Positions 23,657-32,433 of a stretch of 60,060 nucleotides of DNA are shown here, piece after piece. The stretch lies in the NCBI GenBank assembly GCA_035606355.1, contig DATNFO010000050.1, forward strand, positions 1 through 60,060, in the 5' to 3' direction. Every line of letters begins with the position of its first letter. The stretch's first letter is position 1. This DNA comes from Sulfopaludibacter sp035606355. GTDB lineage: Bacteria > Acidobacteriota > Terriglobia > Bryobacterales > Bryobacteraceae. Position numbers and translations under genes: made by a program. The notes beneath the pieces were generated by a model. The model saw only the letters and a program-made list of their open reading frames with translations, was not told the DNA's origin and made no database searches.

Positions 23657-24970
23657 CTATTTCTTCTTTGCTGCCGGTGGGGGCGCCTGCTCCTTGATAT
23701 CTCCGGCGGCTTTTTGCAGATCCTGAACGGTTTTGGCGTCCAGTTCATAGATGCTCGGCTCGCCTTCCCGTTGCGCAAAATACTGTTCGCCCTGTTTGGA
23801 GATGGTGACCTTCTCCACGCGCTTGCCGCTGTTGGACGTCACGGTAGCCGTGAACACGGGCTGCCCGCCGCCCTTTTCGGCGAACTTGGTAGCCGCCAGG
23901 TCGCGGAGCTTATCGATGAGATTCTGCACCGCGGCATTGTCCATCGTCTTTCCGCCGCTCATCCACTTGTCGCCGGATTTCGTGTAGACTACGCCGTTGA
24001 CCTCGACCGCGCTCGGGTCGCTAAAGCCGAAATCGAAGACTTTCTTGTTGCGGAAGTCGTCGAGTTGCTTGTTGAAGGCATCGCCGATATCGGCGCCGAT
24101 CTTGTGCACGCCCTCAACGCCGCTGCTCTTGGCGAAGTACGTCTTGTCCTTGTCCTGCCGGATCTCGATGCTTTGGTTGCCCGAATTGTCGGTAATGGTG
24201 ACGGTGGCGATTTTACTCGCTCCGGCGAACTTCTTCGCGGCATCGGGATCGGGATTCGTCAGATCCATCTTGGCGTCGCGGAGTTTGCCCACCAGACCGT
24301 CGACGGCGGCCGAATCGGCGCGCAACGGACGCGGCTTTACGATGGTCCACTCATTGGAGCCGTTCTTACCAAACTCCACGGCCGGGCCTTTACCCGCTAA
24401 TTCGATCCGCGTCAGCTTGTCCTGATCGAAGGTGAGCAACCGCTTGTCCCGCAGATCGTTCTCATTCTTGTTGAGGCTGGTTTTGACGAACCCCGCGACC
24501 GTAAACACCTTGTTGTCGCCCGCACGCTTGGCATAGGCCCCGGAGTTGGTCGGCGTATCGTCGCCGATCAGTAACTCATCGGTCTTGCCGTCCTTTTTAG
24601 TAACTTTGATATCGAGCTGCGGATGGGCCAGGCCGTAGGCGGAAAGATCCTGCGCGTTATCTTCGACCGTGCTATCGGCGGTCACCGAGCCCAGGGAACT
24701 GGCCAGCGAGCTGGAGGCATCGGGATCGGCCGGCAGCGGCTTGGGTTCCGTAAGGGTCCACTTAGTGCCGTCCTTCTTCAAGGTGTCGGTCTCGCCGCCC
24801 GCATGCTGAATCTGAATGGCCTGAATCTGGTCGTCCGGGATGGCAACGATCTTAGTCGTGGCATCCGCCGGATTTTTGGCCTTCGCCGCCTGCTGCTTAT
24901 TCGACCACCAGACCGCACCGCCGAGCACAACAAGCAAAACGACGGCGATCAGGAGCCCCTTCGGCTTCAT
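23657..24970 (-). CDS. DUF4340 protein of a Gld-type ABC system
   Basis: 437 residues. N-terminal membrane helix at ~5-22 followed by a long extracytoplasmic region with repeated DUF4340-type segments (IQAIQIQHAGGETDTLKKDG, WTLTEPKPLPADP, GLAHPQLDIKV, LRDKRLLTFDQDKLTRIEL). The tail is Lys/Pro-rich (EQAPPPAAKKK). No enzymatic motif. It is the last of four genes ATPase-permease-GldG-like-DUF4340 with 1-4 bp spacings, a layout seen in many bacteria. Probably an accessory periplasmic component of the exporter; the substrate is unknown. Confidence 0.83.
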   Translation of the reverse strand: MKPKGLLIAVVLLVVLGGAVWWSNKQQAAKAKNPADATTKIVAIPDDQIQAIQIQHAGGETDTLKKDGTKWTLTEPKPLPADPDASSSLASSLGSVTADSTVEDNAQDLSAYGLAHPQLDIKVTKKDGKTDELLIGDDTPTNSGAYAKRAGDNKVFTVAGFVKTSLNKNENDLRDKRLLTFDQDKLTRIELAGKGPAVEFGKNGSNEWTIVKPRPLRADSAAVDGLVGKLRDAKMDLTNPDPDAAKKFAGASKIATVTITDNSGNQSIEIRQDKDKTYFAKSSGVEGVHKIGADIGDAFNKQLDDFRNKKVFDFGFSDPSAVEVNGVVYTKSGDKWMSGGKTMDNAAVQNLIDKLRDLAATKFAEKGGGQPVFTATVTSNSGKRVEKVTISKQGEQYFAQREGEPSIYELDAKTVQDLQKAAGDIKEQAPPPAAKKK

Positions 24971-24973
24971 TAC

Positions 24974-26404
24974 TTATCTCCTCTTCCACCATGTTGCGAG
25001 GCCGAAGCCAACTACTCCCAGCGGGAAGATCAGGATGCTGAGCCAGAAAATCGACCCGAGCCTCTGCGGAGTTACATTGAACTGCTGGTCTTCGGGCGAC
25101 TTCGGCATGATTGAAATCAAGTCTTCATCGCTGGTCAACCAGTTAATCGTGTTTACGAATAAGTCGCGGTTCCCCAGTTGACGGGAACCCGTCAGGCTAT
25201 TCGTGGCCCAGAGCGAGCTGCCGATCACGGCAAAGCGCCCATTCGGCGTTCCGGTATAAGTGCCCACAGCCATCAAAGTAAGTGGGCCCTTCTTGCCTTT
25301 CTTGGGATCGATCGCGCCGCTGGCGGGAACGTCCGTTACCGCGATGCTGTCTTCACCGCTCGAGAACAACTTAGTAACCGTGGTCTTCGCCCCATTCTTT
25401 GTGTCCAGCGAGCGGATCAGCGGAAATGCCGTCGGCACCCGTGTCATGGGCTGCGTGATGGGATGAGATTCGTATTGGCCGATCACGGCGACTTCGGGTC
25501 CGAAGCCGAAAATCTGGCCTAGACCGCTGAGATCGAGCACCAGGTCTTTATTCACCGTGACGCCCCAGTCTTCCAGGACCTTCGCCAGGTCAGGCTGGTC
25601 GCTGGCGGGTTCGCTGCGGCCGATCCGGATTACGTTGTCCAGCATGACGAACGCGTGTCCGCCGCCCTCGACATAGTTCTTGATCGCCGCGGCGCTCGGC
25701 GCCGGGTATGCCGTCTGCGGACCGGCGATCACTAAGGCCGTGCAATCTTTGGGAACCTCCACCGCGCCCGCGGGAGCGGTCTGACCGATAGCGACGTTCT
25801 TGGTGGCGTCCGGCGCGGCAGCCGGCTTGAGCGCGATGCCGCGGGTCTTATAGTTGTCGCGCTCCAGCAGCGTTTTCAGGTTGGAGAAGCCGTTGCCATC
25901 GCTGTCGTCGATGGTATGCTCGCCCGCTCCGGTGACGAAGCAGACGTTGCGCTCGCCGGTCTTCAGAGCGCGGATCATGGCTCCGGTGACTTCTTCTTCC
26001 GTGAGGCTCTTGGCGCCTTCGGAGCGGACTCCGTTGGTGACGACGACGGGCGAATCAGACCGGTAACCGGCCGATTTGGCGATCTGCGGTTTCTTCACGG
26101 GGTCGATATATTTAACGTGCAGCTTCGGGGAAAGATCGGAGTAGCGATCCAGAAGGTCCTTCGCGCTCACGAAACTCGACGTTTCGCCGAAGTAAGTCAG
26201 GGTAACATCGTTCTTGAGTCCCTTGACGACCTTGTCTGTCTGTTCGGAAAGGCTGAACTGTTTATTCTTGGTGGAATCGTAGAACTTGTCGTAGCGGTTG
26301 GCCAGGAAATTCACCGCCGCCAGGACCGCCAGGATCACCAGCGTATAGACTGTTGCGTATGTCGCGTACTTCGTCTGACGCGTTTTGAGCCAGTTCGCCG
26401 CCAT
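24974..26404 (-). CDS. GldG-like ABC system auxiliary membrane protein
   Basis: 476 residues with membrane helices at ~17-35 and at the C-terminus (~452-470, IFWLSILIFPLGVVGFGL). The large extracytoplasmic part matches the ABC_transp_aux/GldG type: TYFGETSSFVSAKDLLDRYS, KYIDPVKKPQIAKSAGYRSD, VCFVTGAGEHTIDD, DCTALVIAGPQTAYPAP and GGHAFVMLDNV, a DUF-like ThuA/GATase-type fold. It starts 1 bp after the permease stop. Called GldG-like by family; there is no evidence here of gliding motility, and this set is widespread in non-gliders. Confidence 0.85.
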   Translation of the reverse strand: MAANWLKTRQTKYATYATVYTLVILAVLAAVNFLANRYDKFYDSTKNKQFSLSEQTDKVVKGLKNDVTLTYFGETSSFVSAKDLLDRYSDLSPKLHVKYIDPVKKPQIAKSAGYRSDSPVVVTNGVRSEGAKSLTEEEVTGAMIRALKTGERNVCFVTGAGEHTIDDSDGNGFSNLKTLLERDNYKTRGIALKPAAAPDATKNVAIGQTAPAGAVEVPKDCTALVIAGPQTAYPAPSAAAIKNYVEGGGHAFVMLDNVIRIGRSEPASDQPDLAKVLEDWGVTVNKDLVLDLSGLGQIFGFGPEVAVIGQYESHPITQPMTRVPTAFPLIRSLDTKNGAKTTVTKLFSSGEDSIAVTDVPASGAIDPKKGKKGPLTLMAVGTYTGTPNGRFAVIGSSLWATNSLTGSRQLGNRDLFVNTINWLTSDEDLISIMPKSPEDQQFNVTPQRLGSIFWLSILIFPLGVVGFGLATWWKRR

Positions 26405-26405
26405 G

Positions 26406-27173
26406 TTAGCTCCTCCACCGCAGCGATTCCATCGACCGTGAGGTCAGGAACAGCGCAAAGTAAATCATGGATAAGTAGAAGACAACGTCCTTCAGGCTGA
26501 GCATGCCCTTGGAGAAGTTATCGAAGTGAGTAATGATCGACAGGTAATTCACTACCTGCGACACAGTGCTATTCGGGTCCGATGCCGTAAACCAGCTCAG
26601 CAGCCACAGCAGCAGGCAAACGAAAAATGTCACGCCTCCTGCGATGATCTGATTTTTGGTCATGGTGGAAATCAGCAGCCCGATCGCCAGCAGACACCCG
26701 CCCTGGAGAATGAGACCGAGGTAGGCGACCAGCACCGGCTGAAAGTTCGGCTTGCCCCAGAAGAATAACAGGACGATATTGATCACGCTCATCGCGAGGA
26801 TGCACAGGTACAGCAGCATGCCTCCCATCCACTTGCCGAGGATGATGCCGATGTCGTTCACCGGCGAAGTAAGCAGTAACTCGATGGTGCCCGTCTTTTT
26901 TTCTTCCGCGATGAGGCGCATCGTGATCATCGGAATGAGGAACAGGGAAATCGTGCTGGCGAACCCCAGCAGCGGCCCGATGATCTGCTGGTTTAAGTTA
27001 ATCGGTTGCGGGCCGCCCTGCATCTGGCTCATCGAGAACCGGACCATATCCCGGGTAGCCGTATAGAACCCGAACCCGAAGATCAGCCCGAAGAACGCCA
27101 TCAGAATGTAGGCGATGGGCGAAGTGAAGTAACTCTTGAATTCCTTGCTGGCGATGAGTAGGACGTTTCTCAT
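26406..27173 (-). CDS. ABC-2 type permease (GldF-like)
   Basis: 255 residues with six predicted helices. Family marks: N-terminal NVLLIASKEFKSYFTSPIAY, MRLIAEEKKTGTIELLLTSP (the ABC-2 signature loop between helices), and VNDIGIILGKWMGGMLLY. Overlaps the ATPase gene by 4 bp (ATGA). Forms the membrane channel of the exporter with the adjacent ATPase and GldG-like protein. Confidence 0.9.
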   Translation of the reverse strand: MRNVLLIASKEFKSYFTSPIAYILMAFFGLIFGFGFYTATRDMVRFSMSQMQGGPQPINLNQQIIGPLLGFASTISLFLIPMITMRLIAEEKKTGTIELLLTSPVNDIGIILGKWMGGMLLYLCILAMSVINIVLLFFWGKPNFQPVLVAYLGLILQGGCLLAIGLLISTMTKNQIIAGGVTFFVCLLLWLLSWFTASDPNSTVSQVVNYLSIITHFDNFSKGMLSLKDVVFYLSMIYFALFLTSRSMESLRWRS

Positions 27174-28153
27174 TTCGCTTGCTCCTGGGGAGTCTGAATC
27201 TGATTCTGTTCCGCCGCGGTCAGTTGCAGGAAGATGTCTTCGAGGCTGAGCCCGACGCTGCGCATTTCATTCAAATTCCAGCCCGCGTTGACCACGGTGC
27301 GCGCCACGTCCGGCCGGATCTGCCGCCCTTGCAGGCTCTCCACCTCGAAGATCAGCCGGCCATCCTTGGAATCGCGCATCAGCACGCGGCTGACGCCGGA
27401 AACCTGTTCGAGGCGCTGCTGCACCTCACTCGGATTCGGGCGTCCGCCATCGGCCTGCACTTCAATCGCGACAGCTTCCGAGCCTCGCAGCCGGTTGGTC
27501 AGGTTCGCCACCGAGTCGATCGCGACGAGTTTCCCCTGACTGATGATGATGACGCGCTCGCAGGAGTGTTCCACCTCGCTCAGAATGTGGGTGCTGAGGA
27601 TGATGGTGTGCTCGCCCGCGAGGCTGCGCAACAGTTCGCGGATTTCGATGATCTGTTTGGGATCCAGGCCGCTGGTGGGCTCGTCCAGAATCAAAACGTC
27701 GGGGTTGTGAATGATGGCTTGTGCCAGACCGACACGTTGCCGGTAGCCTTTCGACAGTTTGCCGATCAGTTTATTGCGCACATCGCCGAGCGCACAGCGG
27801 CCGACCACATCATCGACACGGCGCTTTATATCGGCGGATGAAATGCCCTTCAGCTTGCCGGTGTAATCGAGGTACTCGGAGACATCCATGTCGGGGTAAA
27901 CCGGCGGAGTTTCGGGCAGGTAGCCGATGCGCTTTTTCACCTCCATCGGCTGCTGTACGACATCGAAACCGGCCACGTTGGCGGAACCGGCGGTCGGCGG
28001 AAGGAAGCAGGTCAGGATGCGCATCGTGGTGGTTTTGCCGGCGCCGTTTGGCCCCAGGAACCCGACGATTTGCCCCTTTTCCACTTCGAAGGAGATGTTG
28101 TCTACCGCCACAGTACGGGCGTAGCGCTTGGTCAGACCCTCGACTTTAATCAT
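27170..28153 (-). CDS. ABC transporter ATPase (GldA-like)
   Basis: 327 residues from ATG 28153. Walker A GPNGAGKTT, Q-loop IGYLPETPPVYPDM, signature LSKGYRQRVGLAQA (LSKGY form, usual for this subfamily), Walker B VLILDEPTSGLDP, switch STHILSEVEHSC. The C-terminal ~100 residues form a regulatory extension with SGVSRVLMRDSKDG. The frame is open to 28258, but the 35 residues before MIKVEGLTKRYART do not resemble the family, so I use the internal Met. First gene of the four-gene operon; a possible promoter lies in the 124-bp gap to the divergent ZIP gene. Confidence 0.92.
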   Translation of the reverse strand: MIKVEGLTKRYARTVAVDNISFEVEKGQIVGFLGPNGAGKTTTMRILTCFLPPTAGSANVAGFDVVQQPMEVKKRIGYLPETPPVYPDMDVSEYLDYTGKLKGISSADIKRRVDDVVGRCALGDVRNKLIGKLSKGYRQRVGLAQAIIHNPDVLILDEPTSGLDPKQIIEIRELLRSLAGEHTIILSTHILSEVEHSCERVIIISQGKLVAIDSVANLTNRLRGSEAVAIEVQADGGRPNPSEVQQRLEQVSGVSRVLMRDSKDGRLIFEVESLQGRQIRPDVARTVVNAGWNLNEMRSVGLSLEDIFLQLTAAEQNQIQTPQEQAK

Positions 28154-28277
28154 GTTGTTTTGTCCCAGAACACAGAAAACTGCGGCGCACGGAGTATGCG
28201 CATGGTACCAAGGTTCACTTGAATTTTCATCATAAGGAACGCGGGGAAACCTTGTCAATTCATAAAGAAAACGCCCG

Positions 28278-29063
28278 ATGGGTTACGCTGGTTGCTTGTC
28301 CTTCTCTTACTCGCTCCTGTTGGCCGCCGTCGCCGCCGCAGTCGGAATTGGCGGCGCGGCCCTGGGCATTTGGCTGACCGGCATCCGCAAGCGCGCACAA
28401 CTGGTCGTGCCTTTCAGCTCCGGAGTTCTGATCGGGGTGGCGTTGTTCGATCTGCTGCCGGACTTGGCGGGCCAATCGGGCTGGCTGCGCGCGGCCATCC
28501 TCTTCGCGGCGGGCTACGGCGCGCTGGTGCTCCTGAATCGCTCCGGTTACGCGGTGTGCCCGAGTTGTTCGCACGACCACGACCACGCCGCCTGCTCGAC
28601 GCATCTGCACGGTTTCGCTGCGCCGCTGATTTCGGCTGCCGCCCTACACAGTTTCTTGGACGGATGGGGAGTGGTCACCGTTGCGGGGGCTGCATTTCCT
28701 TTGGCGCTGCGCGTCGCCGTGCCGGTGGCTGTCGGTCTTCATAAGCTGCCGGAGGGGATCGCGCTCGGCGGAATTCTACGCGCGGCCGTGAAGCGCCGGG
28801 GCACGGCGATGGCCTGGTGTGTGGTTGCCGAAGGCGCGACTTTGGCGGGAGGACTGGTAGCTGTGTTGCTGGCGCCGCGCCTCGGAGAGCAGTGGACAAT
28901 TTATCCTCTGGGCCTCACCGCGGGCTGGCTCTTCTACCTGGGATTTCATGCGGTCCACGAAGAGTGGAGGAGGTGCGGATTCAGCTTCGCGCTATGGCCC
29001 GCCGCAGCCGGAGTCGCCGGAGCAGCCGTCCTCCAACGAGGAGTGGAGTTTTTGTTCCGGTAG
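28278..29063 (+). CDS. ZIP-family metal transporter
   Basis: 261 residues, about eight hydrophobic helices. Metal-site motifs of the ZIP family are in helices IV and V: HSFLDGWGV (~residue 119) and HKLPEGIALGGI (~157). Between helices III and IV is a His/Cys-rich loop CPSCSHDHDHAACSTHLHG, a likely cytosolic metal-sensing or loading segment. Substrate probably Zn2+ or another divalent cation; import is the family norm. Divergent from the Gld-type operon. Its stop codon lies at the edge of the hairpin at 29063-29086. Confidence 0.87.
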   Translation: MGYAGCLSFSYSLLLAAVAAAVGIGGAALGIWLTGIRKRAQLVVPFSSGVLIGVALFDLLPDLAGQSGWLRAAILFAAGYGALVLLNRSGYAVCPSCSHDHDHAACSTHLHGFAAPLISAAALHSFLDGWGVVTVAGAAFPLALRVAVPVAVGLHKLPEGIALGGILRAAVKRRGTAMAWCVVAEGATLAGGLVAVLLAPRLGEQWTIYPLGLTAGWLFYLGFHAVHEEWRRCGFSFALWPAAAGVAGAAVLQRGVEFLFR

Positions 29064-29206
29064 GTACCGGCCTCCCGGCCGGTACCAGCCGCGCGAAGCG
29101 CGGCCGGGGCAGCTGCGCGACTGCGCACCGGTCTCCAGACCATTTCACCCTTAATCTGCGAACGGTCGCGCTTCGCGCGACTGCGACCGGTCGGGAGACC
29201 GGTCGC
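29063..29206. repeat. Hairpin-rich REP-like cluster between convergent genes
   Basis: The entire 142-bp convergent gap is made of inverted repeats. At each end stands a perfect 10-4-10 hairpin: GGTACCGGCC TCCC GGCCGGTACC (29063-29086) and GCGACCGGTC GGGA GACCGGTCGC (29183-29206). Inside are CCGCGC GAA GCGCGG (about 29089-29103) and GTCGCGC TTC GCGCGAC (about 29165-29181), plus a half unit near 29128. The last base of the ZIP stop and the last base of the ADOP stop fall inside the outer hairpins. Likely a bidirectional terminator or REP array; related single units lie at 32872 and 45170. Confidence 0.8.
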
Positions 29207-31635
29207 TACTGGCGCAATGTTCGGGCTGGATCTAAAGTCAGAATGCGAAGGGCGGGAGCTACGCTTGCCAGCAGGGCGACCCCCAGCAGAATCGCCGACG
29301 TCGTGACAAACGTCAGCGGGTCAGCCGCTTTCACTCCCCAGAGATGATGCGCGAGCAATCGGCCGGCGCCCAGCGACATGCCGATTCCCGCGACCACGCC
29401 CACAGCAGCCATCACTACCGCCGGCCGCACGACCGACGCGATCGTCTGCTCCGCCGTTGCTCCCAGCGCCATGCGAACTCCCAACTCGTGTCTGCGCTGC
29501 GCCACGGAATTCGAAATCAATCCATACAGTCCGAGCGCGGCGAGCACGACGGCGAGCGCGGCGAAGATGCTGAACAGCGCTGCCAGGTAGCGTTCCGTTC
29601 CCGTAGTATGCTCGCGCAGTTCCTCGATAGTTTGCACTCGCGAGACCGGCAACTGCGCGTCGGAAGCCGACATCGCGGCTTGCACGATGCCGCGCAGCCG
29701 GGCCGCGCTCATGCGTCCATCGGTGCGCACCACCCACTTCGGCGTAAACCACGTGTGCACCACGCCAAGGAAGCCGCTGCTCACTTGCGACGCCGCCACG
29801 TAGACCATCGGCTGCAGCGAGAGGGGTCCGCCGCTGCGATCCAGATTGCTGTCCTGCTGCACATCGCCGACCACGCCGATTACGGTGCGCGGCGGGCCCA
29901 CGATATCGATGTGACGCCCGATCGCGGTATTCGCGCCACCCAGGAATTTGCGCGCAAAGGCCTGGCTGACGACTGCTACAGGTCCGGACGCGGCAGTGTC
30001 GCGCGCCTCGATCCCACGCCCGCGATACACCGGAATCCGCAGGGTCTCGAAATAATCCGCCGTAACGTACGCCATCTCGATTGGCCGCCGGTCTACCATG
30101 TTGCCGTCGATCACGCGGAAGCCGATGTTCAGCGGACGCTCATACGGCAAGCTGAGCGCCGCCGCCGCGGAACGAACCCCAGGCGTGCGCCGCAACCGGT
30201 CAAGGCTGGTTTCGAAGAGGTGGTCGACGCTTGCGGCCGTGGTGTAGCGTGCGTCCTGAAGCGAGACCTGCGCGATCATGACGTTGTGCGCATCGAAGCC
30301 CGGCTTCAGGCCGTATAGATAGCTGACCGTGCGCGCAAGCAGTCCTGCGCCCACCAGCAGCACGAGGCTGAGAGCAATTTCAGACGTGACGAGAAGCTGC
30401 CGCCCCCAGTTACTGCGCGAGCCGCTGATGCCGCGGCCTTCCACCAGCACGCTGCGGATATCCAGGCGGCTGGTTTGCAAGGCGGGAACGAGGCCGAACA
30501 GCAGGCTCGTCAGAATTCCAATTCCGAGCATCGCCACCATCACGCGCGCGTCCATCTGAATCGGGTGCCACAGCGCGAAATCCTCGGCGCCCAGGCGCTT
30601 CAGCCACTCCAGCGAGAAAGCTCCCACCGCGAAACCTGCGACGCAGCCGCCGAGCGCCAGCAGCAGGCTCTCGAGCAGCAGTTGCCGCACAATTTGAGCG
30701 CGCGTGCCACCGAGCGCCATACGCGTCGCGATCTCGCGTGCGCGGCTGCCGGAACGGACCAGCAGCAGCGCCGCGATATTCACGCAACCGATCAGAAGCA
30801 CCACCAGCACAGCGCCCCACGTGATCCAAAGCTCTCGGCGCACATCGTGCGTCATGCCGGTTTGATACGGCACGATGCGCTCTTCGAAATTGCTGCGCGC
30901 AAATTGCGGCGTGGCCATCAGTCCGCGGCTGAGCGCCTGCAACTGGCCGCCGGCTTCGGCCCAGGAGACTTCCGGCCGGAGCCGCGCGATGACGCCGTAA
31001 TTGCTGCCGTCGCCTTCCCCGGTGCGGCTGGGCTTCAGCGGCGTCCACACATCGACGGGCGCCGCCGCGCGAAAACTGGCGGGCATAATGCCGATGACGG
31101 TGTACGGCTCGCCTTTCAGCAGAATCGCGGCGCCGATGGCGTTCCTGTCGCCGCGCAACTCTCGGCGCCAAAAGGCCTCGCTCACCACGGCGACCGGAGC
31201 GGCGTGCGGTGCGTCGTCCGCCCGCGAGAATTCCCGGCCATACTGCGGCTGTACGCCAAGCACGCGGAAGTAAGCGGCGGAGACGCGCTGCTGGGGCACG
31301 AACTCCACGCGACCGCCGGCTGCGAAATTCGCGCCGGTCACTGCCGGTGAAAAAGCGGCGCAATCCAGACCCGGCGCACCTTCGCGGACCGCTTCAAAGA
31401 GACTGCCGGTCAAACGGTCGCTGACGTATTCGGCGCCGTTGTCGCGCACCAGTGTTTCCACCATCGCCAGCCGGTCGATTTCCGGGTACGGAGCAGGCCG
31501 CAGCAGCACGGCGTCCAGCACGCTGTAGATGGCTGTGTTCGCGCCGATGCAGAGTCCCAGAGTGAGCAGAACGATGGCCGTAAAGCCGGGGGTTTTGCGA
31601 AGCTGCCGGAACGCGAAACGTAGCTGCCTGGCCAT
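29206..31635 (-). CDS. ADOP-type MacB/FtsX-family permease
   Basis: 809 residues from ATG 31635. Two MacB_PCD-FtsX units in one chain: residues 1-~420 begin LRFAFRQLRKTPGFTAIVLL with helix 20-42, a large periplasmic core, and helices at ~275-300, 325-350 and 370-395; the second half repeats the pattern with WGRQLLVTSEIALSLVLLVG and ends with helices near 690-715, 740-765, 780-800. This duplicated permease architecture is the Acidobacteria-expanded ADOP family, normally without its own ATPase gene; none is adjacent. Substrate unknown. The internal Met is chosen because MARQLRFAFRQLRKTPGFT is the family N-terminus; the frame extends to 31713. Confidence 0.9.
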   Translation of the reverse strand: MARQLRFAFRQLRKTPGFTAIVLLTLGLCIGANTAIYSVLDAVLLRPAPYPEIDRLAMVETLVRDNGAEYVSDRLTGSLFEAVREGAPGLDCAAFSPAVTGANFAAGGRVEFVPQQRVSAAYFRVLGVQPQYGREFSRADDAPHAAPVAVVSEAFWRRELRGDRNAIGAAILLKGEPYTVIGIMPASFRAAAPVDVWTPLKPSRTGEGDGSNYGVIARLRPEVSWAEAGGQLQALSRGLMATPQFARSNFEERIVPYQTGMTHDVRRELWITWGAVLVVLLIGCVNIAALLLVRSGSRAREIATRMALGGTRAQIVRQLLLESLLLALGGCVAGFAVGAFSLEWLKRLGAEDFALWHPIQMDARVMVAMLGIGILTSLLFGLVPALQTSRLDIRSVLVEGRGISGSRSNWGRQLLVTSEIALSLVLLVGAGLLARTVSYLYGLKPGFDAHNVMIAQVSLQDARYTTAASVDHLFETSLDRLRRTPGVRSAAAALSLPYERPLNIGFRVIDGNMVDRRPIEMAYVTADYFETLRIPVYRGRGIEARDTAASGPVAVVSQAFARKFLGGANTAIGRHIDIVGPPRTVIGVVGDVQQDSNLDRSGGPLSLQPMVYVAASQVSSGFLGVVHTWFTPKWVVRTDGRMSAARLRGIVQAAMSASDAQLPVSRVQTIEELREHTTGTERYLAALFSIFAALAVVLAALGLYGLISNSVAQRRHELGVRMALGATAEQTIASVVRPAVVMAAVGVVAGIGMSLGAGRLLAHHLWGVKAADPLTFVTTSAILLGVALLASVAPALRILTLDPARTLRQ

Positions 31636-31747
31636 GCCTGAGCATACCGTGCAGTCCGCATGCCGAATGAACGCTATTCCAGCGGAACGACTTAGCGCGG
31701 TTCCGGATTGCAAAGGTGTCCGCTATCGATACACGGCGAACAGGCGG

Positions 31748-32179
31748 CTACACTCCCGCTGAGAGAAAACGCGCCTGCGGAGCGTCCAGGACCTGCCGCA
31801 CTTTGCCCGCGAGGCTGCGCATGGTAAACGGGCGGGGAAGAAAACTCAGACCCTTCTGTCCGGTAGCGCGACGGGCCACGCGCTCGTACCCGGGATCGCA
31901 AAGAAACAGCGTGCGCAGGTCGGGATTCTGTGCCGCCAGTCTCTGCGAAAGTTCGCGGCCGTTGAGACGGGACATGGCTGCTTCGGTGAGCAGCAGGTCC
32001 ACAGGGCTGTCACTTTCCTGAAACAGTTTTACGGCTTCCGCAGCATTCCGCGCTTCCAGGACCCGGTATCCCTGGCGGGAAAGCATGAACACGGCAAGCT
32101 TGCGGATATCGGGCTCCGGTTCCACTAAAAGGATGGTTTCCGTACCCCGAGGAGCGGGCGCTGTCTCGGACAGTGGCAT
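31748..32179 (-). CDS. Degenerate response-regulator receiver protein
   Basis: 143 residues from ATG 32179, a stand-alone CheY-like fold. The backbone follows hybrid-kinase type receivers (ETILLVEPEPDIRKL, YRVLEARNAAEAVKLF, VDLLLTEAAMSRLNGREL, LSFLPRPFTMRSLAGKV). Three catalytic positions have changed: the acidic pair is Glu20-Pro21 (normally E/D-D), the phospho-acceptor Asp is Glu66, and the conserved Lys before Pro-Phe is Arg. It should not be phosphorylated in the normal way; Glu66 may mimic the active state. Divergent from another degenerate receiver at 32434. Confidence 0.8.
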   Translation of the reverse strand: MPLSETAPAPRGTETILLVEPEPDIRKLAVFMLSRQGYRVLEARNAAEAVKLFQESDSPVDLLLTEAAMSRLNGRELSQRLAAQNPDLRTLFLCDPGYERVARRATGQKGLSFLPRPFTMRSLAGKVRQVLDAPQARFLSAGV

Positions 32180-32433
32180 AGTGGTTCGAATTCTAAAGGC
32201 ATGCCCCCGTCGCGGGCAAGATCGGTCCACCCGCTTTCGTCTGGAAACGTACCAGTTCGCGCGCGATGAGTAAATTTCACCACCGCTAGATTGCGTGGTA
32301 GGTCGTTTAGCCGTTGTGCCGAAACAGCCGAAACGATTAAGCTGATTTCCGGGTGGACCGAAGTATGCTCACCCAATCTTCACGTCGAACAACGGCGATC
32401 CACGACTGACACGCAGAAGGAGAAGTGCGCCCG
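32180..32433. other. Intergenic region between divergent receiver-like genes
   Basis: 254 bp containing the promoters for two divergent genes. I see a short duplicated GCCGAAAC (about 32318-32335) but no clear -35/-10 pair. AAGGAGA (32417-32423) is the ribosome binding site for the plus-strand gene. No RNA gene recognised. Confidence 0.5.

Noticed and set aside
22331..24400. A 689-codon open frame on the plus strand opposite pncB and the DUF4340 gene.
   Set aside because: Arg/His-rich shadow translation caused by GC-rich codon usage; pncB and DUF4340 on the other strand are clear family members.
24974..28153. Gliding-motility machinery.
   Set aside because: Only the generic ABC part (GldA/F/G-like) is present; no other gld or spr gene is in the window.
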